Shown: positions 36,301 through 47,600 of the stretch, piece by piece
How positions within the stretch are numbered: position 1 is the stretch's first letter
Layout of the letters: each line of letters begins with the position of its first letter
Source of the DNA: Salminus brasiliensis
Taxonomy: Eukaryota > Chordata > Actinopteri > Characiformes > Bryconidae
Direction: 5' to 3'
Assembly: GCF_030463535.1 (NCBI RefSeq)
Contig: NC_132895.1
Coordinates: 140,001-204,000 of the forward strand
Length of the DNA stretch: 64,000 nucleotides
Notes under the pieces: generated by a model
Seen by the model: only the letters and a program-made list of their open reading frames with translations
Databases searched by the model: none
What the model was told of the DNA's origin: nothing
Position numbers and translations under genes: made by a program

Positions 36301-37999
36301 TGTCTATTAAAGGTCTGCAGCCACACAGGAAGTGGTCTCTGTTTCAGTTCTGATGGTGCTAAGTGTGAGTTCCAATAAACGCTAAAGCTGCTCTTAAACA
36401 CACAGATCACTGATCATTTAATCAATAATCCGTTCAATATTCTGATATTGAAAATGCTTAGAGTTATGCAAGTCAATCAATAACCTGATTTATTTTTAAA
36501 TACAGCACATGCACTTGTTGCCTAGCAACTCGCCAATAAACGTTACCTTACTGGTTAATGTTTTTATAAGGCTCTAAATCCCACAAATATGGTGGTTTAT
36601 TCTTGGCTATCTGACCACTTTCAGTTCTACAAGTACAGTCCTGACCAATGGAAGAGCTGGATTAGCTGCATCTGCCCAAATATATGCTAATATATGAATA
36701 CAGTTTCCATATAGAGTGTAGTACTGTAACACTGTAAGGTCTGAATACAGGTATGATTTCTTTGACTTTCTCTGAACAGCTCAAAGGCCCTGAAGGTTCT
36801 CCACTGGTGGCCACACATTCTCAGGGTTCTTACGTAATTTAGCTCTAGGTCAGTAAAAGGAGGATGTGGTCACTCACCAATACTGCACACTCAGCTGAGT
36901 AAGATCAGCATTTCTACTTCTTATAATTTTTACTTTCTATTGTGGGGGAAATAGGCACATTTTCACAACAGCATCATAAAATGGGGTGGATACCCAGCCT
37001 CAGAACTCTCATAATAATTAAATTATTTTTAATAATTAAATTATTTTTATTAATTTATTAATACATTAAATCAGTCTCATATATATGTTCAAATCATTAA
37101 TATCTCAATCACTCATTTCTAACTACAGAAAGCTATATTAATGATTTGAGTTCTGAAGGTTTTCATAAATGTGAATTCTTTTTACAGTTATTGGCAACAA
37201 CCAGTATTAAATGATATCAAGACGAACAGCTTGGTGTAAATAAACAAAACATTTATTAACACAAACTACACTAAGCACAAATAACACCATCAGTCAGTAG
37301 ATTCAGCGCGTGCTAAACAGTGAAGAGAGAGCATGCGCGATAAGGTTTGCTGTGCGCCACTAGATGTTAATGAGGTCAGCTGGTCTTTGTTCTGAGTGAA
37401 GCTGACTGTAAGAACTCGTGTAAAAGCTGCTGTGTTCAGCTTTACTAAACTATCTACTAACGTGGCTGTATTTCCAGTGTTAGGACAGAGTGAGGTTGCA
37501 CAGCATTAAAATGCATTCAACTTAAAATAAAGGATTCTTTCGCTAAACTACGCCCAGGTGTTAAAGTTCAGTCTCACGTGATGGATATTTTCTCAAATAT
37601 CCAGTGGTTGTCGACCTCAGCTGATTTGAAGAAAGTAGCTGTGGGAACACTGATCAGACGTCCAGCTGAAATTCTAAAGGTTCCTAGTATGATTAGAGTT
37701 GGGCCCATCTAGAGCTGGCTGTCCTTTGTTAGGACAATGGTATTGGGCTCCTTTGGTTTCTTTGTTTCTCTCTGTTGGGTGTTTGTTTACTCAGAGAGGT
37801 TGATTCTTTTTATCACCTGTGTAGCCACACCCATATTCTTCATCTGGTGTTAAACATGCATTGGGAGTTTCTGGTGGTGCTGTCACCTACTGGTGAGCAA
37901 GGGTACCTACACTATGACCATGCAGATAAACAGCAGATAACTGCTGTAGGCTGAATGGGTGGGGCCAAACTACTGTAGGCTGAATGGCTGAATGGCTAA
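36301..37999. other. Stretch without recognisable feature
   Basis: I see no coding exon, array or diagnostic repeat end here. AT-rich patches occur (about 37010-37080). Confidence 0.5.
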
Positions 38000-38590
38000 T
38001 TAGACCCTTACAAAACTCCATATCTTATTTCTGTGTAATTTGAAGATAAATCTTTTATTTGTATGAACTGATAGTATTCAGTTAGATATGAATCACGATA
38101 GAACTATGATTCCAACCATGTTCTCTAATCTTTCTAGTAAAATATTTTATCAGAGGCTGCACTGAGGCCTAGTAAAAGGTTTTATGACGGCTAATTTAAG
38201 GGTTCTGGGTACATTCCCTAAGCTAAGGGATGAGTTTACAATTGTTAAAAGAGGTATGACTACAATTAGTTCTTCTTCCTGTCCACTGATCCAGGATCAG
38301 GTTCCCAAAACTCTGTAATATAAACATCATCTTAAATTCTGGAGAGAGAGCACGATGAGAGATAATGTGATGCTCTCTTGACGATTTAACATTCAGTCTT
38401 TGTGCTGAGAGGAAACCCAGTCCAAACTGATCCGAACTAACATTTAAATATGACTGAACTGTATCCATCACAACAGAAGAAGCTTTGTTCATTTTATTAC
38501 TATTTATGCCACAATAGCAGTCCAGGCACTTACAAACAGCAGTGTGGATAAGTGTTGGTCCCCTAATACTAATAAATACTAATAACATTT
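38000..38590 (-). mobile_element. Minus-strand L2-like LINE fragment plus adjoining repeat
   Basis: Plus strand 38010-38170 is the reverse complement of the L2-like reverse-transcriptase segment seen at about 32150-32330 and 52910-53080 (shared aactccatatcttatttctg, ccatgttctctaatctttct, agtaaaatattt). The adjoining part to 38590 (ggatcaggttcccaaaactc) looks like another dispersed fish repeat that I cannot name. Confidence 0.6.
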
Positions 38591-40688
38591 CTACAGAAAG
38601 GAGTGAGAGGAGTGTCTGTAGGAATGAGAGGAGTGTCTGTAAACATGAGAGGAGTTTCTGTTTGAGTGAGAGGAGTGTCTGTAGGAGTGAGAGAAGTGTC
38701 TGTAGGAGTAAAAGGAGTTTCTGTATGAGTAACAGGAGTGTCTGTATGAGTAAGAGGAGTGTCTGTAGGAGTGAAAGGAGTTTCTGTAGGAGTGAGAGGA
38801 GTGTTTGTTGAAGTAAGAGGAGTGTCTGTAGGAATGAGAAGAGTGTCTGTAAACGTGAGAGGAGTGTCTGCAGGAGTGAGAATAGTTTCTGTATGAGTAA
38901 GAGGAGTGTCTGTAGGAGTAAAAGGAGTTTCTGTAGGAGTGAAAGGAGTGTCTGTATGAGTAAGAGGAGTGTCTGTAGGAGTAAGAGGAGTTAATGTATG
39001 AGTAAAAGGAGGCTCTGTAGGAGTGAGAGGAGTGTCTGTAGGAGTGAGAGAGGGGTCTGTAGGAGTAAAAAGAGTTTCTGTAAGAGTGAAAGGAGTGTCT
39101 GTATGAGTAAGAGGAGTGTCTGTAGGAGTGAGATAAGTGTCTGTAGGAGTGTGAGAAGTGTCTGTAGGAGTAAAAGGAGTTTCTGTAGGAGTGAAAGGAG
39201 TGTCTGTATGAGTAAGAGGAGTGTTTGTAGGAGTAAGAGGAGTTCATGTAGGAGTGAGAGGAGTGTCTGTAGGAATGAGAGGAGTGTCTGTAGGAGTAAG
39301 AGGAGTTTCTGTAGGAATGAAAGGAGTTTCTGTATGAGTAAGAGGAGTGTCTGTAGGAGTGAGAGGAGTGTCTGTAGAAGTGAGAGGAGTTTCTGTAGGA
39401 ATGAAAGGTGTTTCTGTATGAGTTAGAGGAGTGTCTGTAGGAGTGAGAATAGTTTCTGTATGAGTAAGAGGAGTGTCTTTAGGAGTGAGAGGAGTGTCTG
39501 TAGGAATGAAAGGAGTGTCTGTATGAGTAAGAGGAGTGTATGTAGGAGTGAGAGGAGTGAGAGAGGTGTCCGTAGGAGTAAAAGGAGTTTCTGTAGGAGT
39601 GAAAGGAGTGTCTGTATGAGTAAGAGGAGTGTTTGTAGGAGTAAGAGGAGTTCATGTAGGAGTGAGAGGAGTGTCTGTAGGAATGAAAGGAGTGTCTGTA
39701 TGAGTAAGAGGAGTGTATGTAGGAGTGAGAGGAGTGAGAGAGGTGTCCGTAGGAGTAAAAGGAGTTTCTGTAGGAGTGAAAGGAGTGTCTGTATGAGTAA
39801 GAGGAGTGTTTGTAGGAGTAAGAGGAGTTCATGTAGGAGTGAGAGGAATTTTTGTAGGAGTGAGAGGAGTGTCTGTAGGAATGAGAGGAGTGTCTGTAGG
39901 AGTAAGAGGAGTTTCGGTAGGAGTGAGAAGAGTGTCTGTATGAGTTAGAGGAGTTTCTGTAGGAATGAAAGGTGTTTCTGTATGAGTTAGAGGAGTGTCT
40001 GTAGGAGTGAGAAGAGTTTCTGTATGAGTAAGAGGAGTGTCTGTAGGAGTGAGAGGAGTTTCTGTAAAAGTGAGAGGAGTTTCTGTAAGAGTGAAAGGAG
40101 TGTCTGTATGAGTAAGAGGAGTGTCTGTAGGAGTGAGAGAGGTGTCCGTAGGAGTGAGAGGAGTTTCTGTAGGACTGAGAAGAGTTTCTGTATGAGTAAG
40201 AGGAGTTTCTGTAGGACTGAGAAGAGTTTCTGTATGAGTAAGAGGAGTGTCTGTAGGAGTGAGAGGAGTTTCTGTAGGAGTGAAAGGAGGCTCTGTAGTA
40301 GTGAGAGGAGTTTCTGTAAGAGTAAGAGGAGTTTCTGTAGGACTGAGAAGAGTTTCTGTATGAGTAAGAGGAGTTTCTGTAGGACTGAGAAGAGTTTCTG
40401 TATGAGTAAGAGGAGTGTCTGTAGGAGTGAGAGGAGTTTCTGTAGGAGTGAAAGGAGGCTCTGTAGTAGTGATAGGAGTTTCTGTAAGAGTAAGAGGAGT
40501 TTCTGTAGGACTGAGATGAGTTTCTGTATGAGTAAGAGGAGTTTCTGTAGGACTGAGAAGAGTTTCTGAATGAGTAAGAGGAGTTTCTGTAGGACTGAGA
40601 AGAGTTTCTGAATGAGTAAGAGGAGTGTCTGTAGGAGTGAGAGGAGTTTCTGTAAAAGTGAGAGGAGTTTCTGTAAGAGTGAGAGACA
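38590..40688. repeat. 21-bp minisatellite, block 1
   Basis: Units of 21 bp with core gtaggagtgagaggagt followed by gtct or ttct. Because 21 is divisible by 3, five of the six frames stay open (plus strand CRSERSV and VSVGVRG; minus strand SHSYRHS, LLSLLQT and TPLTPTD patterns). Interrupted at 40689 by a LINE. The open frames are not genes: there are no conserved ends, and the frames shift between sub-blocks. Confidence 0.97.
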
Positions 40689-41242
40689 AGACAAGACCAC
40701 TCTCCGCTCAACATCAACGGCTCCTCTGTGGAGATCGTTAAGAGCACCAAGTTCCTTGGTGTCCACCTAGCGGAGAACCTCACCTGGTCCCTGAACACTA
40801 GCTCTACAGCCAAGAAAGCCCAGCAGCGTCTCTATTTCCTCCGGAAGCTGAGAAAGGCCCGTCTCCCTCCACCCATCCTCACCCTCTTCTATAGGGGGAC
40901 CATAGAGAGCATCCTAAGCAGCTGCATCACTGCCTGGTTTGGGACCTGCACAGCCTCTGACCGCAAGACCCTCCAACGCATTTTGAGGACAGCTGAGAGG
41001 ATCATCGGAGTCTCTCTCCCCTCCATCATGGACATTTACACCACCCGCTGCATCCACAAGGCAACCAGCATTGTGGATGACTCCACCCACCCTTCACACA
41101 GACTGTTCTCCCTCCTGTCATCAGGAAGACGGTACCCCAGCATCCGGTCCAACACGACCAGACTCTGCAACAGCTTCTTCCCCCAAGCCATCAGACTCCT
41201 CAACCCAACTCAACTTCTGACCTGATGTCTTTTCTGCTACAT

Positions 41243-41278
<36 letters not shown>

Positions 41279-41609
41279 TCACTCACACTCTCTCTCTCTC
41301 TCTCTCTCTCTATTTACTCCAGATAAAATGGGAAGCATTTTTGCACAAAGCATTTGCACTAATAACTTTACTACCTCACTGGACTCAACATTTATTACAC
41401 ACTGCATAATTTGCACACTACCGGGCAATTATTTATTATTCTCTGTCTGTACTGTGTTGTGTTGTCTGTCTGCACTTGTATTGTGTTGCACTTGTGTTCT
41501 GTATGCACTGTGTCTGTGTTGCACCATGGTCCTGGAGGAACATTGTTTCGTTTCACTGTGTTCTCTGTATGTAGTTGAAATGACAATAAACCCACTTGAC
41601 TTGACTTGA
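40689..41609 (+). mobile_element. CR1/L2-group LINE (family A), 5'-truncated copy 1
   Basis: The ORF 40728-41225 encodes the C-terminal end of a LINE polymerase: VEIVKSTKFLGVHLAENLTW, KKAQQRLYFLRKLRKARLPP, SCITAWFGTCTASDRKTLQR and FFPQAIRLLN before the stop. The 3' UTR holds a (CA)n(CT)n microsatellite (41242-41312), ends tgacaataaa and carries the (acttg)n tail. It is inserted in the 21-bp array, which continues at 41610. The short ORF is intact apart from the truncation, suggesting a relatively young insertion. Confidence 0.88.
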
Positions 41610-44600
41610 GTGTCTGTAGAAGTGAAAGGAGTTTCTGTAAGAGTAAGATGAGTTAATGTATGAGTAAGAGGAGTTTCTGTAGGAGTGTGAGGAGTGTCTG
41701 TAGGGGGGAGAGGAGTTTCTGTTAAAAAAATGGGTTTCTATAGGAGTGAGAGAAGTGTCTGTAAGAGTAAGAGGAGTTAATGTATGAGTAAGAGGAGTGT
41801 ATGTAGGAGTGAGAGGAGTGTCTGTAGGAGTCAGAGGAGTTTCTATAAAAGTGAGAGGAGTTTCTGTAGGAGTGAGAGAAGTGTCTGTACGAGTAAAAGA
41901 CGTTTCGGTAGAAGTGAGAGGGGTTTCTATAGGAGTGAGAGGAGTGTCTGTAGGAGTGAGAGGAGTTTCTGTAGGAGTGAGAGAGGTGTCTGAAGGAGTG
42001 TGAGAAGTGTCTGTAGGAGTAAAAGGAGTTTATGTAGGAGTGAAAGAAGTGTCTGCATGAGTGAAAGGAGTGTCTGTAGGATTAAAAGGAGTTTCTGTAG
42101 GAGTGAAAGGAGTTTCTGTAGGAGTGAAAGGAGTGTCTATATGAGTAAGAGGAGTGTCTGTAGGAGTAAGAGGAGTTTAGGTAGGAGTGAGAGGAGTGTC
42201 TGTATAAGTAGGAGGAGTGTCTGTAGGAATGAGGAGTTTTTGTCTGAGTAAGAGGAGTGTCTGTAGGAATGAGAGGAGTGTTTGTAGGAGTAAGAGGAGT
42301 TTCGGTAGGAGTGAGAGGAGTGTCTGTATGAGTAAGAGGAGTGTCTGTAGGAGTGAGAGAGGTGTCTGTAGGAGTGTAAGAAGTGTCTGTAAGAGTAAAA
42401 GGAGTTTCTGTAGGAGTGAAAGGAGTGTCTGTATGAGTGAGAGGAGTTTCTGTAGGACTGAAAAGAGTTTCTGTATGAGTAAGAGGAGTGTCTGTAGGAG
42501 TGAGAGGAGTTTCTGTAAAAAAGAGGGGTTTCTATAGGAGTGAGAGAAGTGTCTGTAGGATTAAACTGAGTTTCTGTAGGAGTGAAAGGAGTGTCTGCAT
42601 GAGTGAAAGGAGTGTCTGTAGGATTAAAAGGAGTTTCTGTAGGAGTGAAAGGAGTTTCTGTAGGAGTGAAAGGAGTGTCTATATGAGTAAGAGGAGTGTC
42701 TGTAGGAGTAAGAGGAGTTTAGGTAGGAGTAAAAGGAGTGTCTGTATGAGTAGGAGGAGTGTCTGTAGGAATGAGGAGTTTTTGTCTGAGTAAGAGGAGT
42801 GTCTGTAGGAATGAGAGGAGTGTTTGTAGGAGTAAGAGGAGTTTCGGTAGGAGTGAGAGGAGTGTCTGTATGAGTGTGAGAAGTGTCTGTAAGAGTAAAA
42901 GGAGTTTCTGTAGGAGTGAAAGGAGTGTCTGTATGAGTAAGAGGAGTTTAGGTAGGAGTGAGAGAAGTTTTTGTATGAGTAAGAGGAGTGTCTGTAGGAA
43001 TGAGAGGAGTGTCTTTAGGAGTAAGAGGAGTTTCGGTAGGAGTGAGAGGAGTTTCTGTAGGACTGAGATGAGTTTCTGTATGAGTAAGAGGAGTGTCTGT
43101 AGGAGTGAGAGGAGTTTCTGTAAAAGAGAGGGGTTTCTATAGGAGTGAGAGAAGTGTCTGTAGGATTAAACTGAGTTTCTGTAGAAGTGAGAGGGGTTTC
43201 TATAGGAGTGAGAGGAGTGTCTGTAGGAGTGAGAGGAGTGAGAGAGGTGTCTGTAGGAGTGTGAGAAGTGTCTGTATGAGTAAAAGGAGTTTCTGTCAGA
43301 GTGAAAGGAGTGTCTGTATGAGTAAGAGGAGTGTCTGTAGGAGTTAGAGGAGTTTCTGTAGGAGTGAGAGGAGTTTTTGTATGAGTAAGAGGAGTGTCTG
43401 TAGGAATGAGAGGAGTGTCTGTAGGAGTAAGAGGAGTTTTGGTAGGAGTGAGAGGAGTGTCTGTATGAGTGAGAAGAGTGTCTGTAGGATTAAAAGGAGT
43501 TTCTGTAGGAATGAAAGGAGTTTCTGTATGAGTTAGAGGAGTGTCTGTAGGAGTGAGAGGAGGCTCTGTAGGAGTGAGAGGAGTTTCTGTATGAGTAAGA
43601 GGAGTGTCTGTAGGAGTGAGAGGAGTTTCTGTAGGACTGAGAAGAGTTTCTGTATGACTAAGAGGAGTGTCTGTAGGAGTGAGAGGAGTGTCTTTAGGAG
43701 TAAGAGGAGTTTCTGTAGGAGTGAAAGGAGTGTCTGTATGAGTAAGAGGAGTGTCTGTAAGCGTGAGAGTAGTTTCTGTAGGAGTAAGAGGAGTGTCTGT
43801 ATGAGTAAGAGGAGTTTCTCTAGGAGTGAGAGGAGTGTCTGTATGAATGAGAGTAGTGTCTGTAGGACTAAGAGTGTCTGTAAGCGTGAGAGGAGTTTCT
43901 GTAGGAGTAAGAGGAGTGTCTATATGAGTAAGAGGAGTTTCTCTAGGAGTGAGAGGAGTGTCTGTATGAATGAGAGTAGTGTCTGTAGGACTAAAAGGAG
44001 TGTCTGTAGGAGTGAAAGGAGTTTCTGTATGAGTAAGAGGACTGTTTGTAGGAGTGAGAGAAGTATCTGTTGGAGTAAAAAGAGTTTCGGTAGGAGTGAG
44101 AGGAGTGTCTGTATGAGTTAGAGGAGTGTCTGTAGGAGTAAGAGGAGTTTCTGTAGGAGTGAGAGGAGTTTTTGTATGAGTAAGAGGAGTGTCTGTAGGA
44201 ATGAGAGGAGTGTCTGGAGGAGTAAGAGGAGTTTCGGTAAGAGTGAGAGGAGTGTCTGTATGAGTGAGAAGAGTGTCTGTAGGATTAAAAGGAGTTTCTG
44301 TAGGAATGAAAGGAGTTTCTGTATGAGTTAGATGAGTGTCTGTATGAGTGAGAGGAGGCTCTGTAGGAGTGAGAGGAGTTTCTGTATGAGTGAGAAGAGT
44401 TTCTGTAGGACTGAGAAGAGTTTCTGTATGAGTAAGAGGAGTGTCTGTAGGAGTGAGAAGAGTTTCTGTAGGAGTGAGAGGAGTTTCTGTAGGACTGAGA
44501 AGAGTTTCTGTATGAGTAAGAGGAGTGTATGTAGGAGTGAGAGGAGTGTCTGTAGGAGTCAGAGGAGTTTCTATAAAAGTGAGAGGAGTTTCTGTAGGAG

Positions 44601-47600
44601 TGAGAGAAGTGTCTGTATGAGTGAGAAGAGTGTCTGTAGGATTAAAAGGAGTTTCAGTAGGAATGAAAGGAGTTTCTGTATGAGTTAGATGAGTGTCTGT
44701 AGGAGTGAGAGGAGGCTCTGTAGGAGTGAGAGGAGTTTCTGTATGAGTGAGAAGAGTTTCTGTAGGACTGAGAAGAGTTTCTGTATGACTAAGAGGAGTG
44801 TCTGTAGGAGTGAGAAGAGTTTCTGTAGGAGTGAGAGGAGTTTCTGTAGGACTGAAAAGAGTTTCTGTATGAGTAAGAGGAGTGTATGTAGGAGTGAGAG
44901 GAGTGTCTGTAGGAGTCAGAGGAGTTTCTATAAAAGTGAGAGGAGTTTCTGTAGGAGTGAGAGAAGTGTCTGTACGAGTAAAAGACGTTTCGGTAGAAGT
45001 GAGAGGGGTTTCTATAGGAGTGAGAGGAGTGTCTGTAGGAGTGAGAGGAGTGTCTGTAGGAGTGAGAGAGGTGTCTGATGGAGTGTGAGAAGTGTCTGTA
45101 GGAGTAAAAGGAGTTTCTGTAGGAGTGAAAGGAGTGTCTGCATGAGTGAAAGGAGTGTCTGTAGGATTAAAAGGAGTTTCTGTAGGAGTGAAAGGAGTTT
45201 CTGTATGAGTTAGAGGAGTGTCTGTAGGAGTAAGAGGAGTTTAGGTAGGAGTGAGAGGAGTGTCTGTATGAGTAGGAGGAGTGTCTGTAGGAATGAGGAG
45301 TGTCTGTATGAGTAAGAGGAGTGTCTGTAGGAGTAAGAGGAGTTTCTGTAGGAGTAAGAGGAGTTTTTGTATGAGTAAGAGGAGTGTCTGTAGGAATGAG
45401 AGGAGTGTCTGTAGGAGTAAGAGGAGTTTCTGTAAGAGTGAAAGGAGTGTCTGTATGAGTAAGAGGAGTGTCTGTAGGAGTGAGAGAGGTGTCCGTAGGA
45501 GTGAGAGGAGTTTCTGTATGAGTAAGAGGAGTTTCTGTAGGACTGAGAAGAGTTTCTGTATGAGTAAGAGGAGTGTCTGTAGGAGTGAGAGGAGTTTCTG
45601 TAGGAGTGAAAGGAGGCTCTGTAGTAGTGAGAGGAGTTTCTGTAAGAGTAAGAGGAGTTTCTGTAGGACTGAGAAGAGTTTCTGTATGAGTAAGAGGAGT
45701 GTCTGTAGGAGTGAGAGGAGTTTCTGTAGGAGTGAAAGGAGGCTCTGTAGTTGTGAGAGGAGTTTCTGTAGGACTGAGAAGAGTTTCTGTATGAGTAAGA
45801 GGAGTTTCTGTAGGACTGAGAAGAGTTTCTGTATGAGTAAGAGGAGTTTCTGTAGGACTGAGAAGAGTTTCTGTATGAGTAAGAGGAGTGTCTGTAGGAG
45901 TGAGAAGAATTTCTGTAGGAGTGAGAGGAGTTTCTGTAGGACTGAGAAGAGTTTCTGTATGAGTAAGAGGAGTGTATGTAGGAGTGAGAGGAGTGTCTGT
46001 AGGAGTCAGAGGAGTTTCTATAAAAGTGAGAGGAGTTTCTGTAGGAGTGAGAGAAGTGTCTGTACGAGTAAAAGACGTTTCGGTAGAAGTGAGAGGGGTT
46101 TCTATAGGAGTGAGAGGAGTGTCTGTAGGAGTGAGAGGAGTGTCTGTAGGAGTGAGAGAGGTGTCTGAAGGAGTGTGAGAAGTGTCTGTAGGAGTAAAAG
46201 GAGTTTCTGTAGGAGTGAAAGGAGTGTCTGTATGAGTAAGAGGAGTTTAGGTAGGAGTGAGAGAAGTTTTTGTATGAGTAAGAGGAGTGTCTGTAGGAAT
46301 GAGAGGAGTGTCTTTAGGAGTAAGAGGAGTTTCGGTAGGAGTGAGAGGAGTTTCTGTAGGACTGAGATGAGTTTCTGTATGAGTAAGAGGAGTGTCTGTA
46401 GGAGTGAGAGGAGTTTCTGTAAAAGAGAGGGGTTTCTATAGGAGTGAGAGGAGTGTCTGTAGGAGTGAGAGGAGTGTCTGTAGGAGTGAGAGAGGTGTCT
46501 GTAGGAGTGTGAGAAGTGTCTGTATGAGTAAAAGGAGTTTCTGTCAGAGTGAAAGGAGTGTCTGTATGAGTAAGAGGAGTGTCTGTAGGAGTAAGAGGAG
46601 TTTCTGTAGGAGTGAGAGGAGTTTTTGTATGAGTAAGAGGAGTGTCTGTAGGAATGAGAGGAGTGTCTGTAGGAGTAAGAGGAGTTTCGGTAGGAGTGAG
46701 AGGAGTGTCTGTATGAGTGAGAAGAGTGTCTGTAGGATTAAAAGGAGTTTCTGTAGGAATGAAAGGAGTTTCTGTATGAGTTAGAGGAGTGTCTGTAGGA
46801 GTGAGAGGAGGCTCTGTAGGAGTGAGAGGAGTTTCTGTATGAGTAAGAGGAGTGTCTGTAGGAGTGAGAGGAGTTTCTGTAGGACTGAGAAGAGTTTCTG
46901 TATGACTAAGAGGAGTGTCTGTAGGAGTGAGAGGAGTGTCTTTAGGAGTAAGAGGAGTTTCTGTAGGAGTGAAAGGAGTGTCTGTATGAGTAAGAGGAGT
47001 GTCTGTAAGCGTGAGAGTAGTTTCTGTAGGAGTAAGAGGAGTGTCTGTATGAGTAAGAGGAGTTTCTCTAGGAGTGAGAGGAGTTTCTCTAGGAGTGAGA
47101 GGAGTGTCTGTATGAATGAGAGTAGTGTCTGTAGGACTAAGAGGAGTGTCTGTAAGCGTGAGAGGAGTTTCTGTAGGAGTAAGAGGAGTGTCTGTATGAG
47201 TAAGAGGAGTTTCTCTAGGAGTGAGAGGAGTGTCTGTATGAATGAGAGTAGTGTCTGTAGGACTAAAAGGAGTTTCTGTAGGAGTGAAAGGAGTTTCTGT
47301 ATGAGTAAGAGTACTATTTGTAGGACTGAGAGAAGTGTCTGTTGGAGTAAAAGGAGTTTCGGTAGGAGTGAGAGGAGTGTCTGTATGAGTTAGAGGAGTG
47401 TCTGTAGGAGTAAGAGGAGTTTCTGTAGGAGTTAGAGGAGTTTTTGTATGAGTAAGAGGAGTGTCTGTAAGAATGAGAGGAGTGTCTGGAGGAGTAAGAG
47501 GAGTTTCGGTAGGAGTGAGAGGAGTGTCTGTATGAGTGAGAAGAGTGTCTGTAGGATTAAAAGGAGTTTCTGTAGGAATGAAAGGAGTTTCTGTATGAGT

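Noticed and set aside
35921-36410. Cys/Val-rich frames
   Set aside because: CA-rich minisatellite read in frames without stops.
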